Shown in pieces: positions 22,754-26,903 of a stretch of DNA of 26,903 nt (positions are counted from its first letter, which is position 1; each line of letters starts with the position of its first letter). The translations under genes and the position numbers were made by a program. This stretch comes from DAOWGG01 sp965369815. GTDB lineage: Bacteria; Patescibacteriota; Gracilibacteria; UM-FILTER-43-11. Under the pieces are notes generated by a model. That model searched no databases, was not told the origin of the DNA, and was given only the letters and a program-made list of their open reading frames with translations. The DNA lies in NCBI GenBank assembly GCA_965369815.1, contig CBDUQS010000015.1, forward strand, positions 1 to 26,903, read 5' to 3'.

Positions 22754-23456
22754 CTTTCTTTTTTCCTAAGTTAATGTCGGTGTCGTGCCAGTCGTGCAAA
22801 GCGGACATTAAGGTTTCATATTGATAAATGAAATTCTCTCCTCTACGAGTTCCGACGTCGTTGGTGATGAAGTTTTTTTCATCGTAACCTTTAATTACCA
22901 GCATGTGGTAATAAGGGCCTTCACCTGAATAAAAAGGATTGCCAAGCTGGCGACCCGCGAAGGGAGCGATGATTGGATTCCCCTGAGCGAGCTCCTGCTT
23001 CATTTCTTCTGCTCCTGGGTTTTCTAAAACTCGAAAATCGAAACTCCCCGCAACAGCCGGGGCAGGCGAAAATCGAAAATTTTCCCTCATCATTTCTACT
23101 GTTTGATCGATGGTCGTGTGTTCGTAGTCTCCAAAATTTTCAATTTGCCAATCGACTAATTTAAGCACTTCTCTTTTAAATTCCTCTTTGGTCGGAGTGA
23201 CATCAAGTGCGTAATAAGTCGCCAATGTTACACTCGCCTCTTCGCACGCTTCCTGCCAAGGCATGCCCCAATCGCCGTCTGGCGCTTGCGAGAAAAAGGG
23301 AACGTTTAAATTAATTTCCTTTGGCTGTTCTTGCCCTTCATCGGATACCTGAACTCGATCTTCGAGTGGAGGGATATCACTTTTAAAATCCGCCTCGATG
23401 GGGGCACAAGCAGTTGTAATAAGTAGTAACAATGATGTAATGAGAATCTTTTTCAT
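22701..23456 (-). CDS. C39-like peptidase lipoprotein
   Basis: 251 residues. The N-terminus KKILITSLLLLITTAC is a lipoprotein signal with Cys17 as the lipidated residue, so the protein is probably anchored outside the cell. The Peptidase_C39_2-like domain starts at LNVPFFSQAPDGDWGMPWQE, with catalytic Cys71 (QEACEEAS), His184 (GPYYHMLVIKGYD) and Asp200 (FITNDVGT). Residues 127-142 (FRFSPAPAVAGSFDFR) are encoded by a palindrome-heptad insertion. Its last 53 bp overlap the end of murJ on the other strand. It follows the Bax inhibitor-like gene by 48 bp and may be co-transcribed. Substrate unknown. No SD. The stop is TAA. Confidence 0.85.
   Translation of the reverse strand: MKKILITSLLLLITTACAPIEADFKSDIPPLEDRVQVSDEGQEQPKEINLNVPFFSQAPDGDWGMPWQEACEEASVTLATYYALDVTPTKEEFKREVLKLVDWQIENFGDYEHTTIDQTVEMMRENFRFSPAPAVAGSFDFRVLENPGAEEMKQELAQGNPIIAPFAGRQLGNPFYSGEGPYYHMLVIKGYDEKNFITNDVGTRRGENFIYQYETLMSALHDWHDTDINLGKKKVIVVQPIASVDEVETEK
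23029..23077. repeat. 49-bp heptad-palindrome-heptad element inside the C39-like gene
   Basis: ACTCGAA and AATCGAA (23029-23042), a 21-bp core (23043-23063) with CCCCG (23046-23050) and CGGGG (23058-23062) around CAACAGC, then AGGCGAA and AATCGAA (23064-23077). CGAAAATCGAAA occurs exactly at 23032 and 23067, 35 bp apart, the same spacing as in the FemAB-like gene. The palindrome differs from the CCTGCCGGCAGG type. Translated in frame. Confidence 0.85.
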
Positions 23457-23468
23457 TAAGAGTTGATT

Positions 23469-23483
23469 TATGGTATGACCATA
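23469..23483. promoter_or_regulatory. short dyad upstream of the C39-like gene
   Basis: TATGGT-ATG-ACCATA, a perfect 6-bp inverted repeat in the 48-bp gap before the gene. It could be an operator or an RNA hairpin. Confidence 0.35.
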
Positions 23484-23504
23484 ACGAAAAAAGGCAGCCT
23501 AAGT

Positions 23505-24200
23505 CTATCGACGATCACCGAATGCACGAAGTAAGTGAAGGAAGAGATTGATGAAGTCTAAGTATAAAGTCAGAGCCCCAAGAATGACTAGTTTTCCGAA
23601 TGTTTCATCGCTGTCTGCCATCAAAGCAAATGCTTTTAGTTTTTGATTGTCGTAAGCGGTTAGCCCCATAAAAATAACAATACCCGCATACGTCACGAGC
23701 CATTCGATCATAGGGCTATGTAGAAAGAAATTAACCACGGACGCTAGAATAATTCCAATGAGGGACATTATCAGAAAACTTCCCCAGGAAGTTAAGTCTT
23801 TTTTAGTTGTGTAGCCATACAATGCCATGACTCCGAATAAGCCAGCGCTTAGTGCAAACACCTTAGAAACGGAAGCAGCAGTGTAAATCAATAAGACGGT
23901 TGATAATGTTAAGCCAGTTAGTGCGGAATAAACAATGAAGGCTGACATTGCGGTCAAAAAAGACATTTTTCGTATTCCCCAGGAAAGCCAGATGACTAAA
24001 CCGAGCTCCGCAAACATCAGAAAATAAAATAAACCTCTGTGCTCTAGCAGATAATTCATATATACCGCATTGCTGGCTGTCTTCCAAGCCACTAAAGCAG
24101 ATAAACCGAGAGCTCCAGACATCCACAAATAAACCTTTGAAAAGTAAACACTAACTGCTTCTTGCTGATGATGTGGGATGGATATAGACCGACTAAACAT
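23505..24200 (-). CDS. Bax inhibitor-1/YccA-like membrane protein
   Basis: 231 residues with seven membrane helices, the size and pattern of bacterial BI-1 (UPF0005/YccA/YetJ) proteins. Characteristic parts: VYFSKVYLWMSGALGLSALV near the N-terminus, FIVYSALTGLTLSTVLLIYT, LFGVMALYGYTTKKDLTSWG, VIFMGLTAYDNQKL and the C-terminal LGALTLYLDFINLFLHLLRA followed by FGDRR. Homologues include a pH-sensitive calcium leak channel (YetJ) and an FtsH-associated protein (YccA); which role applies cannot be told. No SD. The stop is TAG. Upstream of the C39-like lipoprotein gene on the same strand. Confidence 0.92.
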   Translation of the reverse strand: MFSRSISIPHHQQEAVSVYFSKVYLWMSGALGLSALVAWKTASNAVYMNYLLEHRGLFYFLMFAELGLVIWLSWGIRKMSFLTAMSAFIVYSALTGLTLSTVLLIYTAASVSKVFALSAGLFGVMALYGYTTKKDLTSWGSFLIMSLIGIILASVVNFFLHSPMIEWLVTYAGIVIFMGLTAYDNQKLKAFALMADSDETFGKLVILGALTLYLDFINLFLHLLRAFGDRR

Positions 24201-24278
24201 AGTAAAAAAGGTTATAACTATTTGTGCTTAGTATTGTTAATAATTTTTACAGATAAATCAATGGTTTCATAAATCGCT

Positions 24279-24306
24279 TTGACTTTTTTTTCTTCCTGAC
24301 TATAAT
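24279..24306 (+). promoter_or_regulatory. promoter of tRNA-Glu
   Basis: TTGACT (24279-24284), 16 bp, perfect TATAAT (24301-24306), about 35 bp before the tRNA. Confidence 0.8.
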
Positions 24307-24341
24307 TTCTCTGCATACTAACCAAATGCGGACATTGTTGT

Positions 24342-24416
24342 GGGGCCATCGTCTAGTGGTTAGGACTTCGGATTTTCATTCCGGCAACAGGGGTTCGATT
24401 CCCCTTGGCCCTACCA
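24342..24416 (+). tRNA. tRNA-Glu(UUC), CCA encoded
   Basis: 75 nt. The acceptor stem GGGGCCA (24342-24348) pairs with TGGCCCT (24406-24412). Anticodon stem TCGGA/TCCGG with loop TTTTCAT gives anticodon TTC (24375-24377). The T arm AGGGG-TTCGATT-CCCCT is perfect. Discriminator A, then CCA at 24414-24416. Confidence 0.97.
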
Positions 24417-24428
24417 CCCAAAACAATA

Positions 24429-24717
24429 TTCCAGCCTACGAATTCTTCTCCATTTTATTATGAAGGCTTCTTCGGCTTACCTATTCTTTTGGGTCCCACC
24501 CCGCAGAATACCCCCCTCCTTCCTCTAGACCCCCTCGCATTCTTCGGGGACCCCGTCTCACTTTCCAGCCTACGAATTCTTCTCCATTTTATTGCGTAGG
24601 TTTCTTCGGTATCCGTTTGCGATTGGGTCCCACCCCAAAAAATACCCCGCCCTTCCTCCAAACCTCCTCGCCTGCCTGCCGGCAGGCAGGCATTTTTCGG
24701 GGGCCCCTTTATTTTTT
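24429..24717. repeat. tandem duplication of a 134-bp unit after tRNA-Glu
   Basis: Copy 1 is 24429-24562; copy 2 starts at 24563. The first 31 bp are identical (TTCCAGCCTACGAATTCTTC and onward). GGGTCCCACCCC recurs at 24491 and 24625, and AATACCCC at 24507 and 24641, all 134 bp apart. Copy 2 carries an extra 20 bp (24672-24691). Hairpins around GGGTCCCACCC and the final T-run (24711-24718) suggest transcription ends here. The stretch 24417-24720 has no gene: open frames in it are translations of the repeat. Confidence 0.85.
24670..24691. repeat. perfect 22-bp palindrome inserted in copy 2 of the duplication
   Basis: The same 20-bp CCTGCCTGCCGGCAGGCAGG as at 2783, extended by one G-C pair each side. 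Copy 1 lacks it: CTCGC joins directly to ATT at 24538/24539, where copy 2 has 20 more bases. Confidence 0.88.
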
Positions 24718-24720
24718 TGA

Positions 24721-25023
24721 TTAATCCTCATTATTAAAATACGGCGCTCCCCATCCAACTACATCTTCTTTTTTAATCACCCTTAAGCGATCGCCAAATT
24801 CCTCGATTTGAAGTCCTTTCTCGTCTAATAATTCAGATAAAGAGTCTCGGACGTCCTCTAAAAATTGACGAGGGATTAAAATTCGTTCGTATCGTGGAAA
24901 TAAATTGAATTGTTCTGGCTTCTCAACGACCGATTCAACTGCTTTTCGACTTTCACGAACTACCTCCTGCTTAAATTCAGGAGAGCTAGTAAATCGGAAT
25001 TCGAGCACTTTATATTTGGACAT
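24721..25023 (-). CDS. small hypothetical protein, second of a pair
   Basis: 100 residues from the ATG at 25023 (MSKYKVLEFRFTSSPEFKQE). A longer upstream frame exists to 25077 but would run through the preceding gene; the ATG at 25023 lies 1 bp past that gene's TAA, a typical coupled start. Pattern: a strand, a helix (KQEVVRESRKAVESVVEK), a strand (YERILIPRQFLEDVRDSL), a helix, then LRVIKKEDVVGWGAPYF. No known family. It resembles its upstream neighbour in layout (strand with FRFTSSPEF, helix, L.P...L...L), so the two may be diverged duplicates. The stop is TAA. Confidence 0.6.
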   Translation of the reverse strand: MSKYKVLEFRFTSSPEFKQEVVRESRKAVESVVEKPEQFNLFPRYERILIPRQFLEDVRDSLSELLDEKGLQIEEFGDRLRVIKKEDVVGWGAPYFNNED

Positions 25024-25024
25024 T

Positions 25025-25342
25025 TTATCTATAATCAGCGTAATACTCGCCTGAAACATCCTTAGGAGCTGATACAATATCGATTTCTCCCTTTCCGAAC
25101 CGAGCCATTAAGTCCCGCATCCCAAGCATTAAATTCAATCGCTCTATCATTTCAGGAGTTAGCTCACTTTTCTCGATACTTTCACTACTGCCTAATACCT
25201 TTCTTACATCCTCCTCTACTTTTGGCCTTAACTGAGCGAAAAAACGACTGTCAGCGAATGTATATCGTATGGTGATTGTGTCCTTTTTCGTACTAAAATC
25301 CAGTTCTATCTGTTGATCATCTGGCTGTTTTTTATCAGGCAT
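25025..25342 (-). CDS. small hypothetical protein, first of a pair
   Basis: 105 residues, soluble, acidic and basic mixed. After a polar start (PDKKQPDDQQIELDFSTKKD) comes ITIRYTFADSRFFAQLRPKV, a helix, ELTPEMIERLNLMLGMRDLM and a short C-terminal segment. I do not recognise a family. It has a strong promoter (25369-25396) with a leader of about 20 nt and no SD. The next gene starts 1 bp after its TAA, so the two are surely co-transcribed. Two small coupled genes could suggest toxin-antitoxin, but no toxin fold is visible and the two proteins look alike, which argues against it. Confidence 0.6.
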   Translation of the reverse strand: MPDKKQPDDQQIELDFSTKKDTITIRYTFADSRFFAQLRPKVEEDVRKVLGSSESIEKSELTPEMIERLNLMLGMRDLMARFGKGEIDIVSAPKDVSGEYYADYR

Positions 25343-25368
25343 TATATTTAAATTATGATTGGTTAATT

Positions 25369-25396
25369 ATTATACAATAATATGATTAAAAGACAA
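25369..25396 (-). promoter_or_regulatory. promoter of the small-gene pair
   Basis: On the minus strand TTGTCT (25396-25391), 16 bp, perfect TATAAT (25374-25369). Confidence 0.7.
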
Positions 25397-25399
25397 ATT

Positions 25400-25590
25400 T
25401 TAATCTAATTCTAACATAACTGAAACAACTTGTTCTCCTCTATCAACTATTACCTCTTTTTCATCTGCTGCTAAAACCGCCAAAATCAGACTGGCCGATA
25501 GAACCAAAAAAGCGTAAAAGGCGTAAAATAAAATCTGCCTTACGTGGGGATGATGATGTAAGAGGTGATGATGTTTGATGTCTTTTTCAT
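25400..25590 (-). CDS. His-rich single-helix membrane protein, start one base out of frame
   Basis: The frame that ends at 25400 encodes KDIKHHHLLHHHPHVRQ, one membrane helix (ILFYAFYAFLVLSASLILAV) and an acidic tail (ADEKEVIVDRGEQVVSVMLE). No ATG, GTG or TTG fits this frame after the promoter at 25605-25633. The only suitable ATG (25590) is followed by five A and is out of frame by one base. With six A it would read MKKDIKHHH, a 63-residue protein. Either the A-run lost a base (mutation or assembly error) or polymerase/ribosome slippage restores the frame. A far upstream ATG at 25693 is in frame but would lie before the promoter and over the purH promoter. The stop is TAA. Confidence 0.55.
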
Positions 25591-25604
25591 TAAATTTTCT
25601 TAAT

Positions 25605-25633
25605 ATTATAACATTTTTATTAATATGAAGCAA
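25605..25633 (-). promoter_or_regulatory. promoter of the His-rich protein gene
   Basis: On the minus strand TTGCTT (25633-25628), 17 bp, perfect TATAAT (25610-25605), only 14 bp before the ATG at 25590. Confidence 0.65.
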
Positions 25634-25637
25634 ATAT

Positions 25638-25666
25638 TTCTCACTTTTAAAAAAGTTCGCTATACT
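25638..25666 (+). promoter_or_regulatory. promoter of purH
   Basis: TTCTCA (25638-25643), 17 bp, TATACT (25661-25666), leaving a leader of about 22 nt. Confidence 0.5.
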
Positions 25667-25695
25667 CTTATCTGTAATTTTTAAACAACTCAATA

Positions 25696-26903
25696 ATGAT
25701 TAAACGAGCCCTCATCTCTGTATCAGATAAAAATGGAATTGTTGATTTTGCGAAAGGCTTATACGCAAAAGGCGTTGAGATTCTCTCGACTGGTGGCACT
25801 GCCAAACTTCTTCGCGAGAACGGCGTCGATGTTGTTGAAGTTGGTGACTACACCGGACATCCTGAAATGATGGATGGACGAGTTAAAACGCTTCACCCTA
25901 AAATTCATGCTGGCCTTTTGGCTGTTCGGGACAACCCCGAGCACATGAAATCCGCAGAAGACCATGAGATTGGAATGATTGACCTTGTGGTCGTAAATCT
26001 TTATCCATTTCAGGAAACTATTCAAAAAGAAGGAGTGACAACTGAAGAGGCTATTGAGCAGATTGATATTGGGGGGCCGAGCATGCTTCGAAGTGCTGCT
26101 AAAAATTTCCGCTCTGTTACGGTGATTACAGACCCTGAAGATTATGAAGTGACTTTGAAGGAAATAAATGAAAATGGGGATACAACTGAAGACACTCGAC
26201 GACGATTGGCGGAAAAAGTTTTTGAAAAAACCGCTCATTACGACAGCATGATCGCCAACTTTTTAACGGGAGGAAAAACCAAGCATCTGATCATCGAAAA
26301 AATGAGTGAACTCCGATACGGGGAAAACCCTCATCAGAAAGCGGCATTTTATAAGGATCGAGATTCTCATGATGGAGCGAGCTTGCCCAATGCAGAAGTG
26401 ATTCAGGGTAAAGCGCTTTCCTATAACAATATTATGGATGCCGATGCAGCGCTCAGCGTTGTTCGTGAATTCAGCGACCCCTGCGTTGCTTTTATTAAAC
26501 ACGCCAATCCGTGTGGTATTGCGGTGGCAGACAATATCAATGATGCATTCATCAACGCTTACGAAGGAGATTCGAAATCGACGTTTGGTGGGATTATTGC
26601 TTTTAACCGAAAATGCACGAAAGATTTGGCGGAGACAATTACTAGTAAATTTTTCGAAATTGTATTGGCTCCCGACTTTGAAGACGGAGCTTTGGAAGCT
26701 TTTGCTACTAAGCCAAATCTACGTGTTTTGAAACTAGGTGAAATCAATCCAGAAAAAGCAGGGGAAACTTATCGGAAAGTGAGTGGAGGATTATTGGTGC
26801 AAGACTTGGATGTGAAGCGAGTTGAAGAAGGTGATTTAAAAATCGCCACCAAAAAAACCCCTTCTGCTGAGCAGATGAGAGACTTATTATTTGGATGGCA
26901 CGT
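25696..26903 (+). CDS. purH: bifunctional AICAR formyltransferase/IMP cyclohydrolase, 3' end beyond window
   Basis: 402 codons are visible and the frame is open to the window edge. The N-terminal MGS-like cyclohydrolase domain reads ALISVSDKNGIVDFAKGL, EILSTGGTAKLLRENGVDVV, MMDGRVKTLHPKIHAGLLA. The formyltransferase part follows with LRYGENPHQKAAFY, QGKALSYNNIMDADAAL, FIKHANPCGIAVADNI and STFGGIIAFNRK. The enzyme performs the last two steps to IMP, using 10-formyl-tetrahydrofolate. purN, the other formyl-folate step, is 11.6 kb to the left and not in the same operon. The ATG at 25696 has no SD. Divergent from the His-rich protein gene. Confidence 0.98.
   Translation, partial: MIKRALISVSDKNGIVDFAKGLYAKGVEILSTGGTAKLLRENGVDVVEVGDYTGHPEMMDGRVKTLHPKIHAGLLAVRDNPEHMKSAEDHEIGMIDLVVVNLYPFQETIQKEGVTTEEAIEQIDIGGPSMLRSAAKNFRSVTVITDPEDYEVTLKEINENGDTTEDTRRRLAEKVFEKTAHYDSMIANFLTGGKTKHLIIEKMSELRYGENPHQKAAFYKDRDSHDGASLPNAEVIQGKALSYNNIMDADAALSVVREFSDPCVAFIKHANPCGIAVADNINDAFINAYEGDSKSTFGGIIAFNRKCTKDLAETITSKFFEIVLAPDFEDGALEAFATKPNLRVLKLGEINPEKAGETYRKVSGGLLVQDLDVKRVEEGDLKIATKKTPSAEQMRDLLFGWH

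Noticed and set aside
24458..24758. Open frames on the minus strand across the duplicated unit after tRNA-Glu
   Set aside because: They are translations of the repeat and palindrome, have no protein-like conservation between the two copies, and lie between a tRNA and a real gene end.
25021..25077. Longer start (25077) for the gene ending at 24721
   Set aside because: The extension lies inside the upstream gene and reads an unrelated hydrophobic stretch. The ATG at 25023, 1 bp after the upstream stop, is the natural coupled start.
1..26903. Alternative genetic code with TGA as glycine or tryptophan
   Set aside because: GroEL, TopA, AsnRS, RibBA and others are full length without internal TGA and use normal Gly and Trp codons. 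TGA looks avoided as a stop, not reassigned.

Overview
The window looks like a chromosomal piece of a small-genome Patescibacteria (CPR) bacterium, possibly Peregrinibacteria or a relative. This is an inference from five things: moderately low G+C (about 40 percent by eye), CPR-typical small membrane proteins, a dispersed CCTGCCGGCAGG-type palindrome also translated in frame inside a protein, the standard genetic code with no TGA stop in any of 25 complete native genes, and almost no Shine-Dalgarno (SD) sequences. No 16S gene or ribosomal protein is present to confirm the placement.

Layout. 1-516: start of an HU gene (leftward) and a repeat-rich divergent region. 517-4558: topA and a DUF3352-like membrane protein. 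4562-6927: a sigma70 promoter overlapping a CIRCE operator, groES, groEL, a MITE-like inverted repeat and a terminator. 6964-8402: two small membrane proteins and a convergent charged protein. 8525-10514: asparaginyl-tRNA synthetase converging on an acidic protein. 10654-12549: L-lactate permease and a small protein. 12546-17252, leftward: a FemAB-like peptidoglycan aminoacyltransferase, purN, a CofE-like ligase, an O-antigen ligase/polymerase-like protein and long-form HPF. A foreign-looking rightward cassette (14223-14659) sits between purN and cofE. 17407-20534: a PP2C-like/propeller membrane protein and ribBA. 20598-24200: a hypothetical protein, murJ, a C39-like lipoprotein and a Bax inhibitor-1-like protein. 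24342-24416: tRNA-Glu(UUC), followed by a tandem duplication of a 134-bp unit. 24721-25590: three small leftward genes. 25696-end: purH, cut by the window edge.

How the genes fit together. Most are housekeeping: DNA topology and packaging (topA, HU), folding (GroES/GroEL under HrcA-type control), translation (AsnRS, tRNA-Glu, HPF), the two formyl-tetrahydrofolate steps of purine synthesis (purN, purH), riboflavin entry (ribBA) and cell envelope (MurJ, FemAB-like, O-antigen ligase-like). Lactate permease suggests lactate exchange with other cells.

The most unusual content is not a gene. Many spacers hold short arrays of degenerate 7-bp words, each site with its own word. At two places a heptad pair, a 21-bp palindromic core and a second heptad pair lie inside reading frames (FemAB-like and C39-like) with identical 35-bp spacing. 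The duplicated unit after tRNA-Glu shows a site with and without a 20-bp palindrome insertion. Together these suggest a modular small repeat system that inserts into both spacers and genes. Another strong signal is an 88-codon cassette with its own promoter, a full AGGAGG, a TGA stop and a hairpin terminator, features its neighbours lack.
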